Source: Litoribacter populi
GTDB lineage: Bacteria; Bacteroidota; Bacteroidia; Cytophagales; Cyclobacteriaceae
Direction of reading: 5' to 3'
NCBI RefSeq assembly: GCF_007483685.1
Contig: NZ_VMKN01000001.1
Span: 2,533,549-2,597,548 of the forward strand
DNA: 64,000 bases
Part shown: positions 28,457 through 36,429 of the stretch, in pieces
Position numbering within the stretch: position 1 is the first letter of the stretch
Layout: each line of letters opens with the position of its first letter
Translations under genes and position numbers: made by a program
Notes under the pieces: generated by a model
Database searches by the model: none
What the model was told of the DNA's origin: nothing
The model's input: only the letters and a program-made list of their open reading frames with translations

Positions 28457-29041
28457 CTACTTTGTTGCTTTTACCTTTCCCAACTTCTTACCACTTTTAT
28501 CAGTAGCGTAATTTTCTTGTATATCTATACTTATAAATTCGACTTCGTTTTTATATTTTCTGTAATTACCATCAAAATAAGTATACAAGCTATCAAATAA
28601 AGGCTTATTATCACTATAAAGTTCAATAAGACCATTAGAAGATTTCTTTACAACCTGGGTATTGTCATCAATAGCAATAAGCACATTTTCACCATTAACA
28701 AAAATAACATCAACATAAGTACTATTTAAAATGGAAAAGTAAATAAAATTGTCGGATGGAATTTCTTTACCCTCATACTTTCCCAGTATTATATACTTCT
28801 CTCCATTACCCCTTTTCCAAACAGTAACACATTTATCATACGAAAGGCAATAAACATATTTAATCCCATCAGACATAAAGATATTTATAATAAAATAAAC
28901 AGCTAACACAAATATTATTATTATCAATATTATTATTTTCTTATTTATAATTTTAAACTTTTCGGCATCAAGTATTTTCTTGAACAGAAAAACACTTAAA
29001 ATTAATACCACAACAATACCTAATATGATTATTATTAACAT
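28457..29041 (-). CDS. Membrane-anchored probable immunity protein for tip F
   Basis: The 194-residue protein has two N-terminal hydrophobic helices (LIIIILGIVVVLILSVFLF and IIILIIIIFVLAVYFIINIF) followed by a ~140-residue polar domain (YVYCLSYDKCVTVWKRG, YIILGKYEGKEIPSDNFIYFS). It starts 12 bases after the tip F stop. Membrane attachment places it where an imported toxin would arrive. The family is not recognised; the role is inferred from position. Confidence 0.6.
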   Translation of the reverse strand: MLIIIILGIVVVLILSVFLFKKILDAEKFKIINKKIIILIIIIFVLAVYFIINIFMSDGIKYVYCLSYDKCVTVWKRGNGEKYIILGKYEGKEIPSDNFIYFSILNSTYVDVIFVNGENVLIAIDDNTQVVKKSSNGLIELYSDNKPLFDSLYTYFDGNYRKYKNEVEFISIDIQENYATDKSGKKLGKVKATK

Positions 29042-29053
29042 CTTTTATTTATT

Positions 29054-30520
29054 TTACCATTTTGGTCCTGCGGGCCACGGATTTGTGGCTTTTCTCCATT
29101 CCCTATCAAATTGTTGTTGTTTATGAATAGAATAACCCAAGTTATGTCCTTCTTCTTCAGCTCTGTGAGTTGGCTGCCCTTCCCTGACCCTGTTAAATGG
29201 ATAAAACATAATAGTACTCCATGTCCCCTTTTCTTGTTTGGTTTGTAAAGCATCAAAGGCAAATCGAGATGCCCCCCAGCCCATACCATGAATGCCTGCC
29301 ACATAACCTGCAGAATAATTCCCAATATCCCTCGCTGACGCTATTTTTCCCTGAAATGACATCCCTCTATACACGTATTGATCTCTTGCTTCTCCTGTTA
29401 ATCCTTTAGGAATATTTCTTGTTTTAAAATCAAGAGGTTCTCCTCCTTTGGCATTGCTCATATAACTAAACAGTCCAATATTCTTGATTTCATTATTGAA
29501 GAAATTTTGCCCTGACTCGTCATTGAGATTGATATTTGCACCAACTATAGCATTGCCTTTCTCATCGTGAAAAGAATATTCAGTAAGCATTTCTCCTAAA
29601 ACTTCTCGTTTCCCTTGCTTGTCCAACACATAAATATTCTTATCTGAATTAGCCTTCCCTCCAACTACTTTGTAAGTACCATCATCATTCTTTTCAACAT
29701 CTATATGGTCAACGGCAGCACGGCCATCAGGGTCAATAAATCTGATTGGATTATTATTGAAGACATTGTATGGGGAATGCCAAGGGAATTCGTGTGCCAA
29801 CGGATCCACACTCAACCATCTCCCCACCTTCGGATCATAAATCCTAGCCCCAAAATCATATGACCTACCATCTCCCTTCCATTCATCATCACGCTCCATC
29901 CCATTGAAACCATATCTATAAAAGGTAGTATCCTGATAAGCTCTCCCTTCCATCGCCAATCCAAACGGATAATAATCCGTAAGCGAACTTACCTGCGCCC
30001 AAGTACTGTCCTGATTAAGATGAATATTATCGGTAACAACCGCCAGCACATTCCCCAGATGGTTAGAGAGTTCATATCTCTTTCCACCCAAAGACCGATA
30101 ACCTTGTTGTGAACCTACCACTTGGATTCCCAATCTTGAACTCCCATATATCGACTGCTCGGATAATGAGTCTGCTTCATATATGGCCATCGGGATTCCA
30201 GAGGCATCACGGATATATCTTTGAACCGACTCCCCAACCTTTTTCTCAATTCGCTGTCCAGCCGCATCATATCTAAATTCCAGTTTCGTCCCGTCTGATT
30301 TATTAACAGCTCTTATTTTTCCATAAGGAGTCCATTCTATACCTGTAATCCCTTCCGATGAATCAGAAATTAGATTACCAACTTCATCATAAGTATAATT
30401 ATTCCCCGATCCTCCATCTACATTTCTAAGCTTATTGGTATTCTCATAATAACTGTACTCGAAGGCATCCTGGACACTAGCCTGATCATTCCTCCTATGT
30501 AAAGTTTTCCCACCCTGCAA
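29054..30520 (-). CDS. Silent RHS cassette F: core plus toxin-44-like tip
   Basis: The frame covers core repeats ([75 protein letters not shown]) and a ~230-residue tip after DPDGRAA. The tip holds ARDIGNYSAGYVAGIHGMGW, SRFAFDALQT and QPTHRAEEEGHNLGY, which I associate with the Bacterial toxin 44 family; its enzymatic activity is uncertain. The first codons lie inside hairpin element copy 2, which puts this frame out of phase with the core upstream. The membrane-anchored gene at 28457 would be its immunity protein. It has no own start signals. Confidence 0.75.
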   Translation of the reverse strand: MQGGKTLHRRNDQASVQDAFEYSYYENTNKLRNVDGGSGNNYTYDEVGNLISDSSEGITGIEWTPYGKIRAVNKSDGTKLEFRYDAAGQRIEKKVGESVQRYIRDASGIPMAIYEADSLSEQSIYGSSRLGIQVVGSQQGYRSLGGKRYELSNHLGNVLAVVTDNIHLNQDSTWAQVSSLTDYYPFGLAMEGRAYQDTTFYRYGFNGMERDDEWKGDGRSYDFGARIYDPKVGRWLSVDPLAHEFPWHSPYNVFNNNPIRFIDPDGRAAVDHIDVEKNDDGTYKVVGGKANSDKNIYVLDKQGKREVLGEMLTEYSFHDEKGNAIVGANINLNDESGQNFFNNEIKNIGLFSYMSNAKGGEPLDFKTRNIPKGLTGEARDQYVYRGMSFQGKIASARDIGNYSAGYVAGIHGMGWGASRFAFDALQTKQEKGTWSTIMFYPFNRVREGQPTHRAEEEGHNLGYSIHKQQQFDREWRKATNPWPAGPKW

Positions 30521-30573
30521 CCTGGCCCCGAGCTAGATTGCTCCACCGGAGCAATTCTTAACGCTCGGTCCTC
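30509..30573 (-). repeat. Hairpin element copy 2 (in cassette F)
   Basis: Almost identical to copy 1: GAGGACCGAGCGTTAA, inner stem ATTGCTCC/GGAGCAAT, then TAGCTCGGGGCCAGG. It sits after DAN at the Gly-Asn of DANGNL and, unlike copy 1, shifts the frame, so the core before and after lies in two phases. Confidence 0.87.
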
Positions 30574-30776
30574 ATTAGCGTCATATGAATAGTCCACATC
30601 ATATCCCTTCGGAGCTGAAGATCTGGGTGAATATCCATTCGCACCATACTCCCTTAGACTCCTAGCTTCCACAATTCGATGTAACTGGTCGTAGTTATAT
30701 ATCATCGCCTGCATGGGATTCTGGTCCAGTCCCGGGAGGTCGGTATTCATCCATGCGATATTTCCATTATATGGAC
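30574..30776 (-). pseudogene. Upstream core remnant of cassette F
   Basis: Core homology starts directly behind the immunity gene that ends at 30777, with [15 protein letters not shown], and reads [23 protein letters not shown] and [11 protein letters not shown] until hairpin element copy 2. The junction with the preceding gene is sharp to within a few bases. Confidence 0.8.
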
Positions 30777-31061
30777 TTATAATGTACTTTTCTTACTTAT
30801 ACCACGTGCTACAGAATAGAGTAAGCCAGCAACACACAATGTCCAAAAGAGAGCATTAATAAATACTAAAAAGGTATTGACTTCACCTGCTTTACCTACA
30901 GTAAAAGGGGCATTTCTTAAAAATGCAATTACAACTATATACCATTCGGGTTCTCCTCCAAAGCTAAATGCAAACAATGGAGTAAAATAGAATAAAGTAA
31001 ATAATAGCACCCAAATAATAATTGATGCTAGAACGATAACCGTTATTTTCCCTCTCATCAT
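30777..31061 (-). CDS. Integral-membrane probable immunity protein for tip E
   Basis: The 94-residue protein has about three hydrophobic segments (ITVIVLASIIIWVLLFTLFYF, WYIVVIAFLRNAPF, FLVFINALFWTLCVAGLLYS). Its ATG overlaps the stop of the tip E hydrolase (31058-31061), indicating translational coupling. A membrane immunity protein fits a lipase-type toxin acting on phospholipids. The exact family is unknown. Confidence 0.62.
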   Translation of the reverse strand: MMRGKITVIVLASIIIWVLLFTLFYFTPLFAFSFGGEPEWYIVVIAFLRNAPFTVGKAGEVNTFLVFINALFWTLCVAGLLYSVARGISKKSTL

Positions 31062-32206
31062 TTCACGCCCTCCTTTTTGAGTTTATCGCCTAACTCACCT
31101 ATTTTCTTATCGGCTGCTGCTCCTGGTCTTGCTAAATCAAAGTGAGGGGCAGCATCGCCCATACCGCCAACCATTTTAGGGGCACTCTGCTCGATACCGT
31201 CTTTAAAATCCTGTGATGTTTGTGGGTTACTCAATTTATCTCCTTGAATATCTTCCCTAATTACTTTGCCTATGTTTTTATTAGTCGTTAAGGCATTGTA
31301 CAACTCCGACTTATCAGAGATAGGACTACCAATTAAAACAAGGTTGTCAACCTTAATTCCTTTATCTGCCAATCTTAACGCAACGTTTGCCTGTAAAACG
31401 CTTCCATAGCTATACCCTGCAAGATTTAACTGTTCTCCCTCCTTCAATGGATTTGCTGCAAGGTCTGCCATTATATCATTTACGGCTTTTGCTATTTGCT
31501 TGTGGTCTCTGCGTTTTAACTGTACCTCAAGCCCCTTATCGGTTTTAACTAGATGTTGTCCTACGTGAGAGAAGTTTTTATAAGAAGCCGTAAACGCCAT
31601 ATCGTTTACTTTCCCACCAGATGCATTAATCCGTGTAAAACCTTCTATGCCTTTTGAAGTAAAAATATTTTTGAACCTGGTAATATAGTTCCACCCATCT
31701 GCATCATTTCCTGCACCTCCAACAAAATATAGCCTCTTACCGTCTGGGTCAATAAATACTAATGGGTTATTTCCAAAACCTGCATAAGGAGAGATTGAAG
31801 GATATTCTTTAAACGCTGGGTCTGTCCGCCATCTTCTTCCAGTTCTTGGGTCGTAACCATAGTCATTGAAACTTATGTGATTTCCAGAGCCTTTTATTTC
31901 GTCATCCTTTTCGTGTCCGTTAAACCCATATCTATATGATAAGGAATCCTGATAACCTCTTCCTTCCATAGCTAACCCGAATGGGTAATAATCAGTCAGG
32001 TTAATAACTTCAGCCCACGTGCTATCTGAAGATTGGTGGATGTTGTCAGAAACCACTGTTAATACATTACCAAGGTGATTAGATAGCTCATACCGCTTCC
32101 CTCCGAGACTTCTATATCCCTGTGGTGAGGAAGCTATCTGTATGCCCAGTCTCGAACTTCCGTAAATCGACTGCTCAGTCAAAGAGTCGGACTCATATAT
32201 TGCCAT
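31058..32206 (-). CDS. Silent RHS cassette E: core end plus alpha/beta-hydrolase tip
   Basis: The frame starts at an internal core Met next to hairpin element copy 3, covers the RHS-associated core ([40 protein letters not shown]) and ends in a ~230-residue tip after DPDGKRLYFVGG. The tip has the nucleophile elbow LNLAGYSYGSVLQANVAL and a following LVLIGSPISD strand, typical of alpha/beta-hydrolase lipases. FDLARPG near the end may bring the His (PHFDLA). It would be a phospholipase-type antibacterial effector (inference). The membrane protein at 30777 overlaps its stop. The cassette has no start of its own. Confidence 0.77.
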   Translation of the reverse strand: MAIYESDSLTEQSIYGSSRLGIQIASSPQGYRSLGGKRYELSNHLGNVLTVVSDNIHQSSDSTWAEVINLTDYYPFGLAMEGRGYQDSLSYRYGFNGHEKDDEIKGSGNHISFNDYGYDPRTGRRWRTDPAFKEYPSISPYAGFGNNPLVFIDPDGKRLYFVGGAGNDADGWNYITRFKNIFTSKGIEGFTRINASGGKVNDMAFTASYKNFSHVGQHLVKTDKGLEVQLKRRDHKQIAKAVNDIMADLAANPLKEGEQLNLAGYSYGSVLQANVALRLADKGIKVDNLVLIGSPISDKSELYNALTTNKNIGKVIREDIQGDKLSNPQTSQDFKDGIEQSAPKMVGGMGDAAPHFDLARPGAAADKKIGELGDKLKKEGVK

Positions 32207-32270
32207 CCCTCCCCTGCAGCCTGGCCCCGAGCTAAAATCTTTATCAAAGATTTTTTAACGCTCGGTCCTC
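32207..32270 (-). repeat. Hairpin element copy 3 (in cassette E)
   Basis: The outer parts match copies 1 and 2 (GAGGACCGAGCGTTAA .. TTAGCTCGGGGCCAGG) but the inner stem is different: AAAATCTTT/AAAGATTTT with a 3-base loop. It replaces Gly-Asn-Pro in RDASGNPMAIY and introduces a TGA, so the core is interrupted. Confidence 0.87.
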
Positions 32271-32527
32271 ACTCGCATCCCTTACATATCTCTGAACCGA
32301 TTCCCCAACCTTCTTTTCAATACGCTGACCCGCTGCATCATACCGGAACTCAAGCTTCGTCCCATCAGACTTATTCACCGACCTAATTTTTCCATATGGA
32401 GTCCATTCAATACCAGTAATACCTTCAGAAGCATCAGAAATTAGATTACCTATTTCATCATATTGATAGTTGTTCCCAGTAGAAGGATCTACATTTCGGA
32501 GTTTATTAGTATTTTCATAATAACTTA
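32271..32527 (-). pseudogene. Upstream core remnant of cassette E
   Basis: It reads LSYYENTNKLRNVDPSTG, YDEIGNLISDASEGI, WTPYGKIRSVNKSDG, GQRIEKKVGESVQRYVRDAS and then enters hairpin element copy 3. The upstream edge, at SYYENT, is abrupt and joins an unrelated short reading frame. Confidence 0.8.
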
Positions 32528-32686
32528 ATCTGTACAGGGTCTTTCTTGTCATAAACGTTTGCATGAGTAACTCGTCCTGAAACTTTTTCAGGATATTGAT
32601 AATCATCACGAACCCTTTGGTGACTTTTGTTCAGCCGCCAACCACACTTTTGACTTATCATTAACATACAAAGATTTGTTACTCAT
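32528..32686 (-). pseudogene. Short gene remnant between Imm26 module and cassette E
   Basis: An ATG at 32684-32686 opens MSNKSLYVNDKSKVWLAAEQ and stops after 26 codons; in the next frame protein-like sequence continues (QRVRDDYQYPEKVSGRVTH, ANVYDKKDPVQI) up to the core junction. Repaired, this would be a ~50-residue protein or the end of a lost tip or immunity gene. The family is unknown. Confidence 0.4.
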
Positions 32687-32897
32687 AGATTAATTCTGCT
32701 CTATCCAATAAGTTTAAAGACTGCAATATAGATCTAATTTTTTGCTCATTTTCTTCGCTGGGTATAATATCTAATGATAAATCCATATAATCACCACTCA
32801 TACCCTGATCCCATACTTCACCAATCTCTCTTTCTTCAATTGATTCTGCTAAAGTCCGGCGTATTTTTAAGTAAACAGTTGAATAAGGTTCCTCCAA
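32679..32897 (-). CDS. Small protein, possible second immunity gene of cassette D
   Basis: The 72-residue acidic protein (YSTVYLKIRRTLAESIEERE, SGDYMDLSLDIIPSEENEQK, SILQSLNLLDRAELIYE) lies 28 bp behind the Imm26 gene. It resembles small alpha/beta immunity or adaptor proteins but has no motif I can name. Duplicated immunity genes behind one tip are common when a locus keeps protection against toxins it no longer makes (inference). Confidence 0.5.
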   Translation of the reverse strand: MEEPYSTVYLKIRRTLAESIEEREIGEVWDQGMSGDYMDLSLDIIPSEENEQKIRSILQSLNLLDRAELIYE

Positions 32898-32925
32898 TTT
32901 AATTTAAATTAACAGTGTTTTTAGC

Positions 32926-33426
32926 TTATCTCCCTTCAACAACTTTAATGCTATTAAGAGTTTCTTTATACAGAAGGGAATTAAAATCCTCTTCCCAATC
33001 AACAACGTTATGATATGCCTTTAAAGCTAATTCATATTCAACTGGTGCCGTTACAGTTTTATATTCAATATATTTATCCTCTTCTTGTTTAGCTTTTCTA
33101 ACAAAATCACCTTTATAATTAATAATATTAACATCTGGAGAAGTCCCTAATTTGAAATAAGGCAACGGGATGGAAGCCACATTATCGGCATAATTCCCAA
33201 TAATTACCCAATGTTTATGATAAAGCTTTGCATCAAGTGTATAGCCCAAGAACAAAACCTCACTTTTTACAATTTCTTCCAGTGATGGTATTTTATTTTT
33301 ATCATAAGAATTTTTAAAAACTATGATTATAAAATTATTCTTATTAGGTATATTAACAATTTGACCTAAACCAATTCTGGCATCATCAATAGGTATCGTA
33401 AATATATCTCCTGTTTTAAGTTTCAT
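32926..33426 (-). CDS. Imm26-family immunity protein for tip D
   Basis: The 166-residue protein starts MKLKTGDIFTIPIDDARIGLGQIV, the typical Imm26 opening (GDIF.IPL.D.R...GQ), and continues with FLGYTLDAKLYHKHWVIIGNY and PLPYFKLGTSPDVNIINYKG. Imm26 proteins are small cytosolic partners that neutralise nuclease-type toxins in polymorphic toxin loci. It stands 8 bp downstream of the tip with the GIY-YIG/URI-like domain, a pairing in line with a nuclease toxin. Confidence 0.8.
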   Translation of the reverse strand: MKLKTGDIFTIPIDDARIGLGQIVNIPNKNNFIIIVFKNSYDKNKIPSLEEIVKSEVLFLGYTLDAKLYHKHWVIIGNYADNVASIPLPYFKLGTSPDVNIINYKGDFVRKAKQEEDKYIEYKTVTAPVEYELALKAYHNVVDWEEDFNSLLYKETLNSIKVVEGR

Positions 33427-33434
33427 ATATTTCT

Positions 33435-35741
33435 TTATTCTTTCTTTATAACGTTTTTCTTATTTGAAGTTCCCCCATTAGGGTTAGACTTATTTGTTGG
33501 ACCACCCCTAGTGTCAAGGGCTTTTTGTTCCTTTTGATTTAAATCAGCTCCCGGCTTGCCTTTATCAATTTCTTTAAATTTAAAGCGTGAATCAGGGTTT
33601 GCCCTTGCATGTTCTTTTTGTCTGGCTGCAAACCTTGAATCGTTCTTAGCTTGCCCTACATAAGGTTTCAATTTACCAGTTTTATCTATTCTTTCATAAA
33701 TAATTCCTAATTCTTCTTCAGGAAGGAGTTTAGCTAATTTTTGTTGTGCATTTTTACTTGACAACAATTCTCCCACTTGGTCAGCACTCAATTGAGAAAC
33801 AAACCCTATAAAAAAGTCTGCTGCCGCACTTTCCATTGAATAGTCTTTATTATTCAAGGTAGCTTTTCCAGCATTTATTAAAACATCACCCGTTGCAGCA
33901 GCTGCAGCTTTACCAAATTTACCTCCTGGAACACTCCAAGGAAGTGCTCCTTGTGCTGCCGAAATACTCACGTCAACCCAGTCAACTTTCTCAAAAGCCA
34001 GACCAATGGTTTGTACATCATCATCAAGCAAGTAGTTCATCCCCACTTGCAAAAGCATATCCGTAGCACCTGCGGCACCTGCCTTAATTAAAAATGGAAT
34101 GATTGGTAATTTCCCATCAGGGTCTATTAATAGAACAGGATTATTGTAGGCATATGAATATGGAGACGTTCCTGGCATTTCATTGGTCATCGGGTCAACA
34201 TTCCAGCGCTTTCCTAATCTTGGATCATACCCATAATCCCCAAAACTTAAATGATTTGCATGGCCTTTAATCTCATCGTCCTTCTCATGTCCACCAAACC
34301 CATATCTATAAACCCTCGTATCCTGAAAACTCCTACCTTTCATCGCCAATCCAAACGGATAGTAATCTGTAAGTGAACTCACCTGCGCCCAGGTACTGTC
34401 CTGATCCATATGGATATTATCGGTCACCACAGCCAGCACATTCCCCAGATGATTGGAGAGCTCATACCGCTTTCCTCCTAACGTGCGGTACCCTTGTTGC
34501 GAACCTGCCACTTGGATACCCAATCTAGAACTTCCATAGATAGATTGCTCAGCTAAGGAGTCGGACTCATATATTGCCATAGGATTGCCCGACGCATCTT
34601 TTACATACCTTTGTATGGATTCCCCTACCTTTTTCTCTATCCGCTGCCCTGCTGCGTCATACCTAAACTCCAACTTTGTACCATCACTTTTATTTACAGA
34701 ACGGATCTTCCCATAAGGCGTCCACTCTATACCAGTAATACCTTCTGAGACATCAGCTACTAAATTTCCTACCTCATCATATTGATAGTTGCTCCCAGTT
34801 GAAGGATCTATATTTCGGAGTTTATTAGTATTTTCATAATAACTATACTCAAAATCATCCTGTACACTACCTTGTTCATTCCTTCTATTCAATGTAAGCA
34901 AATTACCGTTTCCGTCATAACTATAATCCACATCATATGCTTTAGGAGTAACAGTCCTAGTTGCATATCCGTTACTTGAATACTCCCTAAGGCTTCTGGC
35001 TTCTACAATCCTGTGTAACTGATCGTAGTTATAAATCATCGCCTGCATAGGATCCTGCTCCAGTCCAGGCAAATCGGTATTCATCCAAGCAATGTTTCCA
35101 TTATACAGCCCTGATGTATTTCTTTGCTCATCATACCTATTCCACAACTGATCCCTTCCGTCGCTGGTCACCGCATTTGGATTAATGGGCTTAAAATCAT
35201 CTGCGTGGTACCCAAGCGTAAATGCAAAGGCATCCTTACCTGTTCTCAATCCGTTCATTCCATCTGCTCCAGGATCACCATCACCGGGCATATTCACACC
35301 TTTGAGCCAACCCTGCAAAGTATAGTAGTAATCCATCCCCTGTACGTTGTATTCACCAAGCTCAACCCTGGCCAGCGGCCCATGGGGATAGTAGTGATAC
35401 GTGGCTTCCCGGTTCCACAGGTACCCGTCCGTACTGGTATGAACGTCCTCGATACGGTTATCCGCATCATAGCTGTATCTATGGATAAACTGGTCCTCAT
35501 ACCCGTACTGGTACATCACAAAATTAACATTCCCGCTGACCAAATCATACACGTACTCCGTACGCTTTGGTGCCAGCCCCGGAATTTGCTGTAATAAACC
35601 CTTTCCTCCCCTGCAACCTGGCCCCTCGCTAAATTGCTCCACTGGAGCAATTTTTAACGCTCGGTCCTCATGTTCGTCGTAACTGTACAAGGTAATCACC
35701 GTATCCTGCCTGTCCTTCTCGATCATGGCGGTCCAGCTCAC
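33435..35741 (-). CDS. Silent RHS cassette D: long core plus GIY-YIG/URI-like nuclease tip
   Basis: The 768-codon frame begins in the core at [24 protein letters not shown] and carries ~500 residues of YD repeats, the RHS-associated core and a tip after DPDGKLPI. The tip has a hydrophobic and glycine-rich lead (~150 residues) and ends in a nuclease-like domain: LGIIYERIDKTGKLKPYVGQ, RFAARQKEHARANPDSRF and TRGGPTNKSNPNGGTSNKK. The YVGQ..R...H pattern and the GGPTNKSNPNGG tail are typical of URI/GIY-YIG-type toxin domains. Hairpin element copy 4 sits near its 5' end but keeps the frame open. Degraded core (YDKSHTQAD) continues to about 35800. Imm26 follows. Confidence 0.8.
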   Translation of the reverse strand: MSWTAMIEKDRQDTVITLYSYDEHEDRALKIAPVEQFSEGPGCRGGKGLLQQIPGLAPKRTEYVYDLVSGNVNFVMYQYGYEDQFIHRYSYDADNRIEDVHTSTDGYLWNREATYHYYPHGPLARVELGEYNVQGMDYYYTLQGWLKGVNMPGDGDPGADGMNGLRTGKDAFAFTLGYHADDFKPINPNAVTSDGRDQLWNRYDEQRNTSGLYNGNIAWMNTDLPGLEQDPMQAMIYNYDQLHRIVEARSLREYSSNGYATRTVTPKAYDVDYSYDGNGNLLTLNRRNEQGSVQDDFEYSYYENTNKLRNIDPSTGSNYQYDEVGNLVADVSEGITGIEWTPYGKIRSVNKSDGTKLEFRYDAAGQRIEKKVGESIQRYVKDASGNPMAIYESDSLAEQSIYGSSRLGIQVAGSQQGYRTLGGKRYELSNHLGNVLAVVTDNIHMDQDSTWAQVSSLTDYYPFGLAMKGRSFQDTRVYRYGFGGHEKDDEIKGHANHLSFGDYGYDPRLGKRWNVDPMTNEMPGTSPYSYAYNNPVLLIDPDGKLPIIPFLIKAGAAGATDMLLQVGMNYLLDDDVQTIGLAFEKVDWVDVSISAAQGALPWSVPGGKFGKAAAAATGDVLINAGKATLNNKDYSMESAAADFFIGFVSQLSADQVGELLSSKNAQQKLAKLLPEEELGIIYERIDKTGKLKPYVGQAKNDSRFAARQKEHARANPDSRFKFKEIDKGKPGADLNQKEQKALDTRGGPTNKSNPNGGTSNKKNVIKKE
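35605..35669 (-). repeat. Hairpin element copy 4 (in cassette D)
   Basis: GAGGACCGAGCGTTAA, inner stem AAATTGCTCC/GGAGCAATTT, then AGCGAGGGGCCAGG. It replaces Gly-Asn-Val in [11 protein letters not shown], adds EDRALKIAPVEQFSEG.. in frame and leaves the ORF open. Confidence 0.86.
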
Positions 35742-35872
35742 CCTGATCCGCAGGTTTTCCTTCAGTCGGCTTGGGTATGGGATTTGTCATTAGTGGTAAA
35801 TTCACCTTGTCCTGAAAATTATTTTTTTTTTCCTCCAGGTTTTCATTAGGTTCGGTTGTTAAAAGTTAGATT
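35742..35872 (-). pseudogene. Decayed start of cassette D core
   Basis: Core-like sequence (YDKSHTQAD, LKENLRIRVSW) with a short deletion and stop codons reaches to about 35800. Beyond it lies a poly-A/T stretch and no recognisable gene. Confidence 0.5.
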
Positions 35873-36429
35873 TCATTCAATTACTTCTCCAACAGTCTTG
35901 TCTATTTTTAATCCTTCTCTGAGCAATTTGTAAAAAAACCCTGCAACCTGAAACTATAATCATAATTATATATCCAGTATGAAAACCTATCATCATTTAA
36001 GCTAGGAATAATTAATTCTCCATTTTCATGAGTTTTTACTAAATATTTTTCATATTTAACTGTCCTATGGATACCCCTACTCGAAAAAAATTTAGTAGAT
36101 GGCCTATTGATAAAAAATAAAAACCCATCTAATTCAACAACTCCTTTAACCTATTTATTTAACACGATATCTTTTCTATTTATAGTTTCAATTTTTAAAT
36201 AAAAATCTCCATATTCATCAAAAAAATCCAAATAAGCAATTAAATCTGAAGAAAAATAATCGCAGCCTTTTTCATGGTCGATTACACCATAAAGAACAGA
36301 TTTTAACATATCATCATGTAGAAAATATTCTTTTATTTTGATTTTTTGCTTTGCATTTTTAAACCCAGAGCATGAAAACATAATTAACCCAATCAACACT
36401 GCTATTTTATTTATTTGGAGTAAATTCAT
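35873..36429 (-). pseudogene. Lipoprotein immunity gene for tip C, with internal TAG and frameshift
   Basis: The first 92 codons (36429-36151) encode a lipoprotein: MNLLQINKIAVLIGLIMFSC has a signal peptide with Cys at the lipobox, then IKIKEYFLHDDMLKSVLYG and DYFSSDLIAYLDFFDEYGDFYLKIE. After TAG (36151-36153) the same frame continues as VKGVVELDGFLFFINRPSTKF and SLNDDRFSYWIYNYDYSF. After a T7 run a one-base slip gives KLLREGLKIDKTVGEVIE, ending at 35873. The full protein would have ~185 residues and sit in the envelope. Its start overlaps the tip C stop by 23 bp, which argues for coupling. Truncation probably removes function. Confidence 0.7.
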
